From: an uncultured Hymenobacter sp.
GTDB lineage: Bacteria; Bacteroidota; Bacteroidia; Cytophagales; Hymenobacteraceae
NCBI GenBank assembly: GCA_913776615.1
Contig: CAJYPK010000014.1
Span: 1 to 37,117 of the forward strand
Length of the DNA stretch: 37,117 nucleotides
Reading direction: 5' to 3'
A model generated the notes under the pieces. It made no database searches. It saw only the letters and a program-made list of their open reading frames with translations, and was not told the DNA's origin. Made by a program: the position numbers and the translations under genes. This document shows, in pieces, positions 1 to 9,112 of the stretch (positions are counted from its first letter, which is position 1; every line of letters begins with the position of its first letter).

Positions 1-108
1 TTCGGCCGCCTGAAGGAGGCACGCGGCTTTGCCACCCGCTACGAAAAGACGGCTTCCTCGTTTTTAGCCGTGGCCCACCTACTCGCCGCCTTGGATTGGA
101 TGCGCTAG
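1..108 (+). mobile_element. IS5-family transposase, C-terminal fragment (runs off left edge)
   Basis: The first 35 codons read in frame to a TAG stop at 106-108. The peptide starts FGRLKEARGFATRYEKTASS and ends LAALDWMR. This matches the usual end of IS5-type DDE transposases, where an F-x-R-L-K...ATRYEKTA-x-x-F-L block follows the catalytic glutamate and contributes to the RNase H-like fold. Only the tail is present because the window starts inside the gene, so whether the element is intact cannot be judged. No terminal inverted repeat could be paired, since the other end is outside the window. The family call rests on the motif alone; a related IS4/IS1182-type element is the main alternative. 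Confidence 0.75.
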
Positions 109-185
109 CTGTCCACAGACTTTAGGGAATAATAAATATATTGAGAAAAGCCCGCTGCTTAAAGCGGTTTTCAACTTCCTCCATG

Positions 186-270
186 GAATTAAGAATTAAA
201 AATGACAAATTAAAAATAGGCAACCAATTGACCGGTAAATTTTTAATTTGTCATTTTTAATTCTTAATTC
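186..270. repeat. Perfect 31-bp AT-rich inverted repeat
   Basis: Arms 186-216 and 240-270 are perfectly complementary (31 of 31) around a 23-base spacer. The arms are almost pure A/T in a GC-rich region and contain repeated AATTAA-type units. It lies between the transposase tail and the terminator of the next operon. It could act as a hairpin or be a small non-autonomous element; no open reading frame is involved. Confidence 0.9.
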
Positions 271-339
271 AACCTAAAGGTGTACACTGACTCGGAAGCC
301 GCGCCAGGTCGCCCAGTGCAGTTGGCTAGCGGCAGTAGT

Positions 340-376
340 AAAAAAGGCGTCTGGGAATACCAGACGCCTTTTTTTA
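340..376 (-). terminator. Rho-independent terminator of the MoxR/BatA cluster (bidirectional)
   Basis: A 15-bp stem (340-354 paired with 360-374) with a 5-base loop has an A-run on one side and a T-run on the other, so it can work from both directions. It overlaps the TAA stop (374-376) of the leftward gene. The core pairs are GGCGTCTGG with CCAGACGCC. Confidence 0.9.
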
Positions 377-2149
377 CAGTTTTTCTTCGAGCCACAAAAA
401 GCCCGTAGCCAATAGAAACAAACCGAAAAACCATGCTGCCGGCCACGGCTGCTGCACGGTAACGGTGCCGTCAGCCGGGCCGGGGCTGGCCGATTGGCCG
501 CGCTGGGTTAGTGCTTGCTGCCGGACGGTTAGCTCGGGGCCTCGCCAGGCGGCCGAGTCGTACACGTAGAAGTTGTACGCCGTCCGGCCCGGCCCGCGAA
601 CCTGGTGCCAGCCGGGCGTAGCGGGCCAGTACAGTGCAGTGCTCCACTCGGGTAGGCGCGCATCCTGGGCCAGCGCCAGGGTTGCGGCGGGGCCACCGGC
701 CAGCGGTTGCACGGTAGGCTGGCTGGCCGGCTGGGTGCCCGCCAGCCGCAGCGTGAGCGGCTGCCGCAGGCGCGGCCAGCGGTCGAGGGCCAGCCAGGTA
801 GCGGCGGGGGGCGGCGCTGGCGTAGCGGCCGTCAGCAGCTGGCTCCAGAACGAGGCATAGGCCGCCGCTTGCCCCTGCAAGGCCCAGCGAAAAGTTTCGG
901 GTACCACCGATACTACCGCAGTACCCAGCCCCACGCGCCGGCTGGCCGCGACCAAGGCTCCCCCCGGCGCCGTGATGAGTGGTCGCAGCGCGGCACCGGG
1001 CCGCAGCCGGGCCGGCAATAGCGCCCGTACGGCCGGGCGCGGTGCCTCGGGCCAGGTGAGGGGCTGGGCCGAGGTGCCGGCCGTGGGCAGCGGCTGCACG
1101 ACGAAGTCGGCGCGGGCGGGCGTGGCGGCGGGCAGCGACGCGGCCTCGGCCAAGACGACTATCCCCAGCCGGCCCTGCTGCACGGCGGCGCGCAGCGCCT
1201 GGCTTTCGCCCGCGGGTAGGGTAGCCAGGGTAGCGGCATCGGCTACTACCACGGCATAGCGCGCCAGCAGGCTGGGGGTGAGGTGGTCGAGCGGCTGGGC
1301 GGGCTGATTGAGAAATTCCGTTTGGACCAAGCCGCGGCTCACGGTAGTACGCAAGGCCACGGCGCGGCCAGTCGCGGCGAGAGTATTCTTCAAAAACTTG
1401 AACTCGAAGCCCGGTACGGCGGCCAGTAGGAGTACGGGGGGCAGTTGGGCGGGCGCGATTTCCAGGGGTAAGGGCTCGGCACTGGCGGGCTGGCCCGCCC
1501 GGCGCAGGTGCAGGGTGTAACGCGCCAGGCCGGCCGCTTTAGGCTGGTAGCTCAGGCGGAAGCTACCGCTGCCGGTGGGGAGCGACACCGAGTCGCGGCC
1601 GGCCCCTTCGGCGTACAGGCTAACCCAGGCCGGGCCGGGACCGGCCACGGTGCCCTCGACCTCGAAGCGCTGGCCCAAAGTCAGGTGCTGGGGCCAGCCG
1701 GCCGCCTGCACGCCAGCGTAGGCCGGGGCGGGATGAGGCACCACGGCCAATCGGCCCAGGGTCGGCAGCTCGGCAGCGGCCAGGCCTTCGCCCAGCAAGT
1801 GGACTTGGTGCAGCGCGGGGCGCTGGTCGGGGAGCTGGAGTAAGCTACCGAGCGCCTTGGCCCCGGTGGGTGGGCGGGTGCCGTAGGCCCACACGGGCGT
1901 GCCAGCCCCGAGGCGGCGCAGAAGCTGGCGCAGCGTATCGGGCTGGTAGCCGGGAGTGAGCACAATGGCTACGGCCCGGGCAGCGGGCACGGTGCGCAGC
2001 GGTGGCCGAACTACGAGCCCCAGGGCCAGCGGGGCCAGCAAGCTCGCCAGCAGCCGCGGGGCCAACCGGCGGCGGTCGGGGCGGCGCCAGGCAGCTACCA
2101 GGAGCCACAGAGCCAGCAGTAAAAGAAGCGAGGCGAAAGCAGTAAGCAA
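374..2149 (-). CDS. Membrane protein with GATase-like region, last gene of the MoxR/BatA cluster
   Basis: This 591-residue protein has two hydrophobic segments at the N-terminus (about residues 1-22 and 32-48) and one at the C-terminus (about 570-585, AWFFGLFLLATGFLWLEEKL). The large middle part is probably periplasmic. Around residue 245 the segment PGFEFKFLKNTLAATGRAV, followed by an alpha/beta pattern, resembles the glutamine-amidotransferase-like fold common in proteins next to BatA genes. No catalytic Cys-His pair is evident, so this is probably a binding or scaffold domain. The start is TTG at 2147-2149; an in-frame TAG six codons upstream (2165-2167) rules out a longer form. It is last in a leftward cluster, 104 bp after the DUF4175-like gene. 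Existence is well supported; function is unknown. Confidence 0.75.
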   Translation of the reverse strand: MLTAFASLLLLLALWLLVAAWRRPDRRRLAPRLLASLLAPLALGLVVRPPLRTVPAARAVAIVLTPGYQPDTLRQLLRRLGAGTPVWAYGTRPPTGAKALGSLLQLPDQRPALHQVHLLGEGLAAAELPTLGRLAVVPHPAPAYAGVQAAGWPQHLTLGQRFEVEGTVAGPGPAWVSLYAEGAGRDSVSLPTGSGSFRLSYQPKAAGLARYTLHLRRAGQPASAEPLPLEIAPAQLPPVLLLAAVPGFEFKFLKNTLAATGRAVALRTTVSRGLVQTEFLNQPAQPLDHLTPSLLARYAVVVADAATLATLPAGESQALRAAVQQGRLGIVVLAEAASLPAATPARADFVVQPLPTAGTSAQPLTWPEAPRPAVRALLPARLRPGAALRPLITAPGGALVAASRRVGLGTAVVSVVPETFRWALQGQAAAYASFWSQLLTAATPAPPPAATWLALDRWPRLRQPLTLRLAGTQPASQPTVQPLAGGPAATLALAQDARLPEWSTALYWPATPGWHQVRGPGRTAYNFYVYDSAAWRGPELTVRQQALTQRGQSASPGPADGTVTVQQPWPAAWFFGLFLLATGFLWLEEKL

Positions 2150-2253
2150 GGCGTCGGGAGTAAGCTAACGGCGTTTTCCGCAGTTGCGGGCGGTTGAAAA
2201 AAGCGGAGAGTTATGCTACTAGCAGAGCGGTTGAAAGCCCCTGCAAAAACGGG

Positions 2254-4539
2254 CTACCGGCTCAGCTCCTGGAAGTAGCGCCGGGCTAGGCGGTCGGGAG
2301 CCGGGGGCGGGGGAGCGGTGGGGACGGGGGCGGGTAGGAGGTCGGTAAGGGCGCGCTGGGCGGGGGCCAGGCAGGTCGGGCAGGGCACCTGGCCCGCCCG
2401 GGCATCGGTGGCTAGTTGGCGCAGGGCCCGCAGGGCCGGGAGGTAGAGGCCGGGCTTTTGCAGCGCTGCTTGCGCCAGGGCGCTACCCGCCTGCTCCAGC
2501 GCGGCGGCATCGGCGGGGCGAGCCGGCTGGCCGGGTTGGCTTTGCGCGGTGGCCAGCCAGCGCAGCGCGGCGCGGACGGTGGGCTGGGCGGCGGGGGCCG
2601 ACGTAGTAGCCAGCCGGCGCGGGGCCGCCGCGCCCTTGAGCTCGCCGGTGAGGCGCAGCGTGGCTTCGGGGAAGGGCTGGGGAGTGAAACCCGCTTTTTT
2701 CACGTAGGCGCGGGTTTGCTGCTGCACTTGCTTGAGCAGCCGCAGGGCGCGGTACTCGTAGGGACGGGCGGCGGCGGGCTGGCCGGTGCGCAGGTGCAGC
2801 TCGGCGGCCCACATCTCATCGAGTACGGCGTGGAGCTTGGCTTTCACGGCGGGCTCCAGGAAGTCGGCGGTTTCGGAGTCGTCGTGCTTGTGCATGTAGG
2901 GGTCCATGAGCGCGTCGGTGGCGGCGGTGGGGGAAGCGTTGCGGCCGACCGGCGCTTCGGGGTGCTCGTGGTCGTGGTCGTCGTGGTCGTCGGCCGGGTG
3001 CGCGGCGGGCTTCTCGTCGGCCGTGGGGGCATCGGCGGTGGGGATGGCGGGCTCGTCGGCGGTGGGGGGGCCAGCGGTGGGACCGAGGCCCTTTTCGGCT
3101 TCCTCGCCCAAGAACTTGCCGTAGCGCAGGCGCAGCGACTGCTGGTCGAAGCCCAGCGCATTGGCCCGGTTGCTAAACTCGGCGGCCGTGAGCCGGGGCT
3201 TCTCAGCGATAAGTTTTTCGGTATCGATGATAATCTGCCGCTGCGAGCGGAAATAAGCCGGGGCGGTATTAACGCCCATACCCATGTCGAGGGCGCTGGC
3301 CGCGGCGGCTGTATCCTGCCACTGCACGATAAAGGCATCGGAGCGGGCGCTCTGGCCGTGGTTGTCGCGGGCCTGCACGTAGAAGTACAGCTCGTCGCCG
3401 TACGTCAGGCCGAGCTTGGGCAAGCTGAGCAGGCTGGCCACCGTGGCCGGGCCGGGCTGGCCGCCGAGGCCGGCGCTCAGGTCGCGGCGTACTTCCCGAA
3501 ACTTCACGGCCTCGCCCTGGCCCTGGGCCACGGTGATGACCAGCTCGGCGCGGGTGAGGCCGTAATCGTCGCGCAGGGTAGCCCGCACCGGTACCTCGGG
3601 CCGGGTACCCCGGGCGGCAATGAGGGTGTAGGGCTTGGGGGTTTGCAGGTGGATGGTGGGCGCCAGATCGGGCCGCACGTCGATGGCGTAGTCGTCGGAA
3701 GTTTGCCCCGCGAAGCGTAGCCGGTACAGTGCCGAGGCATGCAGCACCTGCGCGGCTTCAAATTGAGTAGCCTGCCCGGCGGCAGGCCGTAAAGTCACTT
3801 TCTGACTGCCGATTTCCAGCATTGGCGCGGCGTTGGCGGGCCGGCTCACGTGTACCAGCCAGCGCACCTGCGCTCCCTGCGGGCACTGAAAAGAGGCAGC
3901 GGCCGGTGCAAACGCCGTCCGCCGGGTATAGGCCGGGGGCGTTACCAGCAGCTCGACCTTCGTGATGCGCGGGGCGGTGGCCGGTACGGGCCGGGCCGCA
4001 TCGGGCGAGAAGTGCACGGCCACCGCCGCGGGGCTCGGCGAAGCCAGCGACCGGGCGGGCAGCCACCAGGCCAGGGCACTGCCAATCAGCAACATGCTAC
4101 TGATGATGAATGAGTTTTTAAACGCAACCGGTACCAGGGGCACGTGCGTGCCGGTCAGGGCAGCCAGCCGCTGCGCTACTCGCCGCTGCTGCAATTGCCC
4201 CAGAAAAGGGAGCGCCGCACTATCCTCCAAGAGCAGCCCGGTGCTGTCTTCCAACTCGGGAAACAGGCGGTCGAGCTGCCGCGCTACGGCGGGCGGCCCC
4301 ACCCGCCGCAGGGGCCACAGCTGCCAGGCGGCGAAGGCCAGCACCGCCACCAGGCCTGCCAGTAGTGCCGGTCGGCCCCCGGGCCACCGCGCCGCCAACA
4401 GGCCCAGCAGCAGCAGGCCCGCCACCGTGGGCAGCGCCACGGCCACTACCCGCCGCCTAACGTAGCTGCGACTCGCCGCGCGCAGCAAAGGCCGGGCGGT
4501 TTCCCAATCTGCACTCGTAGAAACAATTACCGGGCTCAT
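2254..4539 (-). CDS. DUF4175-like membrane protein with His/Asp-rich linker
   Basis: This 761-residue protein has a short cytoplasmic N-terminus, two hydrophobic segments at about 33-50 and 57-75, a third at about 148-162, then a long soluble region. This layout and the neighbours fit the DUF4175 family found beside BatA genes in Bacteroidota. The first soluble part (about 185-420) has beta-rich Ig-like character. A low-complexity linker around residues 490-530 contains HPADDHDDHDHEH (514-526), a plausible metal-binding stretch. The rest is rich in Ala, Gln and Arg and probably helical. Its ATG overlaps the TAA of the BatA gene (TAATG, 4537-4541), so translation is likely coupled. Its role is probably structural, in a MoxR/BatA envelope complex; that is inference. 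Confidence 0.75.
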   Translation of the reverse strand: MSPVIVSTSADWETARPLLRAASRSYVRRRVVAVALPTVAGLLLLGLLAARWPGGRPALLAGLVAVLAFAAWQLWPLRRVGPPAVARQLDRLFPELEDSTGLLLEDSAALPFLGQLQQRRVAQRLAALTGTHVPLVPVAFKNSFIISSMLLIGSALAWWLPARSLASPSPAAVAVHFSPDAARPVPATAPRITKVELLVTPPAYTRRTAFAPAAASFQCPQGAQVRWLVHVSRPANAAPMLEIGSQKVTLRPAAGQATQFEAAQVLHASALYRLRFAGQTSDDYAIDVRPDLAPTIHLQTPKPYTLIAARGTRPEVPVRATLRDDYGLTRAELVITVAQGQGEAVKFREVRRDLSAGLGGQPGPATVASLLSLPKLGLTYGDELYFYVQARDNHGQSARSDAFIVQWQDTAAAASALDMGMGVNTAPAYFRSQRQIIIDTEKLIAEKPRLTAAEFSNRANALGFDQQSLRLRYGKFLGEEAEKGLGPTAGPPTADEPAIPTADAPTADEKPAAHPADDHDDHDHEHPEAPVGRNASPTAATDALMDPYMHKHDDSETADFLEPAVKAKLHAVLDEMWAAELHLRTGQPAAARPYEYRALRLLKQVQQQTRAYVKKAGFTPQPFPEATLRLTGELKGAAAPRRLATTSAPAAQPTVRAALRWLATAQSQPGQPARPADAAALEQAGSALAQAALQKPGLYLPALRALRQLATDARAGQVPCPTCLAPAQRALTDLLPAPVPTAPPPPAPDRLARRYFQELSR

Positions 4540-6122
4540 TACGCAGAAGCTAAAGGACTAGTACTACCCGCCCGCCGCTGGGCCAGCCAGCGCTCCAGCC
4601 CCAGCAGCAGCGCCGCCAGCAGCCCCAGCCAGGGCCGTAAATCGGTGAGGCGGTAGGCCGCCGGGGCTGCGGCTAAGCGGCCGGACAACGGCACCGACCG
4701 TGCGGGTAGCTGGGCTGGATCGAGGCGCCGCTGGTCGTAGGCGGTGAGTAAAGAATCGGTACCGAGCTGCGGATTGGTAGCCAGCAGGTCGAGCAGCAAG
4801 GCCGGGAGCGCCGGGCTCTCGGCCAGGGTACTCCAGGTGGGCAGCAAGCGTGTAGCTAGCTGGTAAATAGCGCCCGGGCCTTGCCGCGCTTCGGCCAGCA
4901 CGGCCCGGCCCTGGCCATCGGCCCAGCGCGGGTAGCTACCTGCCGGCAAGCGTAGCCGGCCCCGACGCAGGAGGCGAATGGGGGGAGCGCCGGCCGTTTC
5001 GGCGGTGGCCAAGCTGGCGGTATCGGGCTGGCCCGCGCCGGGGGCGGACTGCCACACGCGCAGCCCCCGCGGTACCTGGGCGCGCCAGGCAGTGGGCAAG
5101 GGCTGGTTGCTGAGCCAGAACAGCCAGTCGGGCGCGCTATCTGGAGCGGGCTCGGTGGCCGTAGTCGTGACGGCGAGCGGCACGGGTAGGCCCACGGCCG
5201 CCGCTTGCAGCGCGGCCCGCAGGTAGCGCGCTTCCGGCATGGCGTCGGCGGGGGCGTACAGGAGTACGCGCAGTGGCCTGGTTTGTACCGGCACCGCGGC
5301 CTGGGCGCGGGTTGAATCGGCCGGGCGCGGTTGCAGGCGGGGTTGGCCGGCGGTTAGCTCGTAGCGCAGGGGGGGGAGGCCCGCCACGGTGAAGGTGGTA
5401 CCCGGCCGCGGCCGGGCTACGCGCAGCAGGCGAAAAGTGGTTTGCTGCTCGTCGCTCCGGCCCACCAGCAGGCGGAGGCTATCGGCGCTGCCCGCGGCGG
5501 CTTGCAGCCAAGTGCTGGCCGTGCGCGACGGAAGCGTCAGCCAGGTGAGGCCAGCCGGGAGGGTCGGGTGCGCGCCGCCGAGGGCGCGCAGGGCGGCGGG
5601 GGTGATGGCGTACAGCGGCTGGCCCGGAAATGAATCGGCAGCTTGCTGAATACGAGACCAGTACGCATCGTCAAACGATTTTTTACTGGCTCGGATTTGT
5701 TGGCCCAGCGAGTCGGCGCGCCACTCGGCGCTGGTGATGGCGGGCAGCCCCGCCGCCAGCCAACGCAGCACGTAGCCCCGCCGCCGCAGAGAGTCGAGGG
5801 TGGGGCGTACAGCGGTTAGGCTGCTGCCGTCGGCCAGCTCGCGGCTTACCAGCACCTGGCCGCGCCCGGCGGGCTGGAGCTGCCGCCACTGCGGGCCGGC
5901 CAGCGCCACGACCAGCGCGGTCACCAGCGCGGCGCGTAGGAGTAGCAGCCACACTTGCTCCAGGCGCAGGTTGCGCAGGCGGCGGTTGGCCCCGGCGGTC
6001 AGCCAGCGTAGGCTGCCGACTGCCACCTCGCGGCCCGGCCGGCGATTCCAGAGGTGGATGGCCAGCGGCACCAGCAGGCCCAGCAGGGCAAAAAGCGCAG
6101 ATGGATTGGTGAGGGTGAGCAT
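4539..6122 (-). CDS. BatA-domain membrane protein
   Basis: This 527-residue protein begins with the characteristic BatA N-terminal double-membrane domain: LTNPSALFALLGLLVPLAIH, then LWNRRPGREVAVGSLRWL, then a second helix (LLLLRAALVTALVVALAGPQW). A C-terminal membrane helix (WLGLLAALLLGLERWLAQ) precedes a short tail. The region between is probably periplasmic and lacks an evident von Willebrand MIDAS motif, so this is the BatA-domain-only type. In Bacteroidota such proteins are encoded with MoxR ATPases and DUF58 proteins and were first linked to aerotolerance in Bacteroides. It lies 112 bp after the DUF58 gene, a gap filled by a palindrome, and overlaps the next gene by one base. Family call is firm; function is inferred. 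Confidence 0.85.
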   Translation of the reverse strand: MLTLTNPSALFALLGLLVPLAIHLWNRRPGREVAVGSLRWLTAGANRRLRNLRLEQVWLLLLRAALVTALVVALAGPQWRQLQPAGRGQVLVSRELADGSSLTAVRPTLDSLRRRGYVLRWLAAGLPAITSAEWRADSLGQQIRASKKSFDDAYWSRIQQAADSFPGQPLYAITPAALRALGGAHPTLPAGLTWLTLPSRTASTWLQAAAGSADSLRLLVGRSDEQQTTFRLLRVARPRPGTTFTVAGLPPLRYELTAGQPRLQPRPADSTRAQAAVPVQTRPLRVLLYAPADAMPEARYLRAALQAAAVGLPVPLAVTTTATEPAPDSAPDWLFWLSNQPLPTAWRAQVPRGLRVWQSAPGAGQPDTASLATAETAGAPPIRLLRRGRLRLPAGSYPRWADGQGRAVLAEARQGPGAIYQLATRLLPTWSTLAESPALPALLLDLLATNPQLGTDSLLTAYDQRRLDPAQLPARSVPLSGRLAAAPAAYRLTDLRPWLGLLAALLLGLERWLAQRRAGSTSPLASA

Positions 6123-6131
6123 GTGGATAGG

Positions 6132-6229
6132 TTTTCACCGCGGAGGGCGCGGAAGCTTTTTGCGGACGACGCGGAGGCTTTTCTTCCGCGCCCATCCGCG
6201 AAAAGCTTCCGCGCCTTCCGCGGTGAAAA
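6132..6229. repeat. 35-bp inverted repeat between DUF58 and BatA genes
   Basis: Arms 6132-6166 and 6195-6229 match at 33 of 35 positions. They contain a repeated unit with GCGGA and GCTTTT, and a degenerate copy continues into the spacer, so the arms look like tandem repeats. It fills almost the whole gap between two same-strand genes, without a clean T-tract. It is more likely an RNA-processing or stability hairpin, or a mobile palindrome, than a full terminator. Confidence 0.85.
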
Positions 6230-6234
6230 AGCGG

Positions 6235-7116
6235 CTAGCTCATCGCCTGCCGTCGTTTCAAAAACTCGCGCAGCGCGCCGTCAAGCGGCTCGGCAGTGCT
6301 GAGCTGGTGGTAATCGAGGCCCCGCTGCCGGGCCGCCTGGGCGGTATCGCGCAGCCACTGGCGTAGTTGCTGCTGATAGGCAGCGCGCTGCTCGTCGGCG
6401 TTGAGCTGGATAGTCTGGCCGGTTTCGAGGTCGCGAAAGGTGACGGGGCCTTTATAGCTAAAATTCAATTCGTTGCCGGCAACCAAGTGTAGCAGCAGCA
6501 CGTCGCCGCTGGTGGCGCGCAGGCGGGCCAGCAAGTGGTTTATCTCGCCCCGCTCCTCGTACAAGTCGCTCACGCACACCGTAAGTGCGCGCTGGCGGCG
6601 GGCCGTGAGCGGGGCCAGCGTGCCCGTATCGGGAAAGCTGCCGGTGGCCGCGGCCGTTTCGAGGGCGTGGTAGAGGCGGGGCAGCTGGCGGGTGTCGGCG
6701 CGGGCCGGGAAGTGCTGCAAGCCGCCGGGGCTGAGGAGGCTGAGCCCCACGGCATCGCCCTGCTTCTGGGCCAGGTAGGCCAGCGCGGCCAGCAAGAGTC
6801 GGGCGTAGTCGAGCTTGGTGAGGCCGTTGTCGTCGCGGTGGTTCATGCTGGCGCTGGCATCGAGCACGAGGTTGACGACGAGGCTGGTATCGACTTCTGA
6901 TTCCCGGAGAAAATACTTGTCGGAGCGGGCCGCCAGGCGCCAGTCGAGGCGGCGCAGGTCGTCGCCGGGCTGGTAGGGGCGGTACTGGCTGAACTCCATG
7001 CCCGCGCCCTGCCGGCGGCTGGCGTGCGCGCCCGCGAGGAAGCCCTCGGCTGCCTGGCGGGCGGCGAGCGGCAGATTGCGCAGGGCGTAGAGGAGCTCGG
7101 GGGTGAGGAGGGGCAT
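6235..7116 (-). CDS. DUF58 domain protein with vWA-type MIDAS
   Basis: This 293-residue cytosolic protein has the DUF58 signature G-M-E-F-S-Q-Y-R-P-Y-Q-P-G-D-D-L-R-R-L-D-W, followed by an AARSDKYFLRESE segment. A von Willebrand-type metal site follows: LVLDASASM, matching D-x-S-x-S. No signal peptide or membrane helix is seen. DUF58 proteins are the usual partners of MoxR ATPases and are thought to bind clients or membrane partners through the vWA fold. It lies 83 bp after the MoxR gene, a gap containing a 26-bp palindrome. The ATG at 7114-7116 is the natural start, because it places the conserved N-terminal helix (ALRNLPLAARQAAEGFLAG) correctly. Confidence 0.9.
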   Translation of the reverse strand: MPLLTPELLYALRNLPLAARQAAEGFLAGAHASRRQGAGMEFSQYRPYQPGDDLRRLDWRLAARSDKYFLRESEVDTSLVVNLVLDASASMNHRDDNGLTKLDYARLLLAALAYLAQKQGDAVGLSLLSPGGLQHFPARADTRQLPRLYHALETAAATGSFPDTGTLAPLTARRQRALTVCVSDLYEERGEINHLLARLRATSGDVLLLHLVAGNELNFSYKGPVTFRDLETGQTIQLNADEQRAAYQQQLRQWLRDTAQAARQRGLDYHQLSTAEPLDGALREFLKRRQAMS

Positions 7117-7126
7117 GATGATTTCG

Positions 7127-7192
7127 CGCAGTGTTTAACCGCAGTGTTTCGCAGGGTTCGGCCACCGCGAGACACTGCGGCTAAACACTGCG
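7127..7192. repeat. 26-bp inverted repeat with tandem-repeat arms, MoxR-DUF58 gap
   Basis: Arms 7127-7152 and 7167-7192 match at 24 of 26 positions with a 14-base loop. Each arm contains two copies of a 9-base GCAGTGTTT-type unit about 13 bases apart, so the palindrome is made from tandem units. It fills the intergenic space of a same-strand gene pair. Confidence 0.85.
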
Positions 7193-7199
7193 TAAAAAC

Positions 7200-8177
<978 letters not shown>

Positions 8178-8185
8178 TTACTATG

Positions 8186-8285
8186 AGCTGTTAGCTGTCA
8201 GCTGCTAGCTGGTAGCTTTTTATGGAAAACTAGAAGTTGAAAACGATGGGAAGAGCTAACAGCTAGTCGCTAGCAGCTAACAGCT
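8186..8285. repeat. AGCTGTTAGC-family inverted repeat (copy 1)
   Basis: Arms 8186-8217 and 8254-8285 match at 27 of 32 positions. Both arms are degenerate tandem runs of a 7-10-base AGCTGTT/AGCTGCT unit. The right arm reaches the first base of the TAA stop of the DUF4159 gene (8285-8287). Related copies occur at 11167-11262, 14453-14545 and 32562-32643. Confidence 0.85.
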
Positions 8286-8905
8286 TAGGATAAAGCATAC
8301 AGCAGAATGTTGACCCCAAACTTGGTATTGTCTTCGGCCAGAAAGCGCTTGTTGCGAAAGTCGTAATCCCACTCGCAGCCGTAGTCTTTATTGGAATAGA
8401 GCACCCCCAGCCGATTGTTGATCGTGATGCCCTTGAGGTAGTCGTGCACCAGGTCGTCGCCCCAGCCGTTGAGCTCGAAGCCCGTGTTGGGCGGGCCATC
8501 CTTGAACTTGAAAAACTGGGTGTAAATGGGATGCGTCTTCGGAAGCTTTTGCAGGGCGCTGGCTCCGAAGCACACTCGCATCTGCTCCTCGAAGGAGCGG
8601 GCAAACAACCCGTCGATGTCGTGGTTGCAGTCGTCCACAAACACGAAGCCGCCGTTGCGCACGTACTGGATGAAATTCTTTTTCTCCTGGGCCGAAAACT
8701 GCACCAGCCGGTGCCCGCTGAGGTAACAAAAGGGGTAGTTGAACAGCTCGGGGCTGTCGAGAGCCACTACCTTTTCCTTGGCTTCGACGGGCACCGTGGT
8801 ATACTGCACCAGCGAGTGCAGCAGGTTGGCGGGCATGCGCTCGTCCACGGCGTCCCAATCGCCGGAGTGGTAGCTGAGGCGCACGAAAGTAAAGGGAGCG
8901 GGCAT
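8285..8905 (-). CDS. DUF4159 domain-containing protein
   Basis: This protein of about 206 residues begins PAPFTFVRLSYHSGDWDAVD and contains PANLLHSLVQYTTVPV, YPFCYLSGH, VRNGGFVFVDDCNH, a GASALQKLP-KTHPIY motif and a C-terminal NILLYALS. These fit DUF4159, a glutamine-amidotransferase-like fold often encoded beside MoxR/BatA genes. The ATG at 8903-8905 is preferred because the conserved domain starts two residues later. An in-frame ATG at 8957-8959 would add MNHFWCNLAGAPPAFFQT, and a further upstream start at 9016 is also open. No signal peptide is visible with the preferred start, which is unusual since many relatives are exported. It probably heads the MoxR cluster transcript. Confidence 0.8.
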   Translation of the reverse strand: MPAPFTFVRLSYHSGDWDAVDERMPANLLHSLVQYTTVPVEAKEKVVALDSPELFNYPFCYLSGHRLVQFSAQEKKNFIQYVRNGGFVFVDDCNHDIDGLFARSFEEQMRVCFGASALQKLPKTHPIYTQFFKFKDGPPNTGFELNGWGDDLVHDYLKGITINNRLGVLYSNKDYGCEWDYDFRNKRFLAEDNTKFGVNILLYALS

Positions 8906-9112
8906 AGTCTGGAAAAAGGCGGGTGGCGCACCGGCAAGGTTGCACCAAAAGTGGTTCATTCGGCGCTCACGGCGGGCGGCGCAACCTTTGTTTTTTGCAA
9001 CCTTTGCATACCCCAAAAGCTACTACCTAAGCGTTAGGCAGCGGTGAGGGCGGGGTATCCGCCAACCGCCGCTACGAATATAATCTCTATAAACCGCTCA
9101 TCATCAACGCAT
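8906..9112. promoter_or_regulatory. Divergent intergenic region with a duplicated GCAACCTTTG box
   Basis: This gap separates the leftward DUF4159 gene from the rightward beta-barrel gene. The 10-base GCAACCTTTG occurs twice (8981-8990 and 8998-9007), spaced 17 bases start to start. Its last eight bases resemble the Bacteroidota -7 element (TAnnTTTG) with one mismatch, but no well-spaced -33 TTG is evident. It may be a binding site or a promoter element; the call is tentative. Confidence 0.3.

Noticed and set aside
264..446. 60-codon minus-strand frame across the terminator
   Set aside because: It runs through the terminator hairpin at 340-376 and overlaps the end of the adjacent gene; no support for coding.
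2416..3720. Plus-strand open frame of 434 codons opposite the DUF4175-like gene
   Set aside because: It is the antisense of a well-supported minus-strand gene, is rich in Gly/Val/Gln, and has no recognisable domain; GC-rich codon use keeps opposite frames open.
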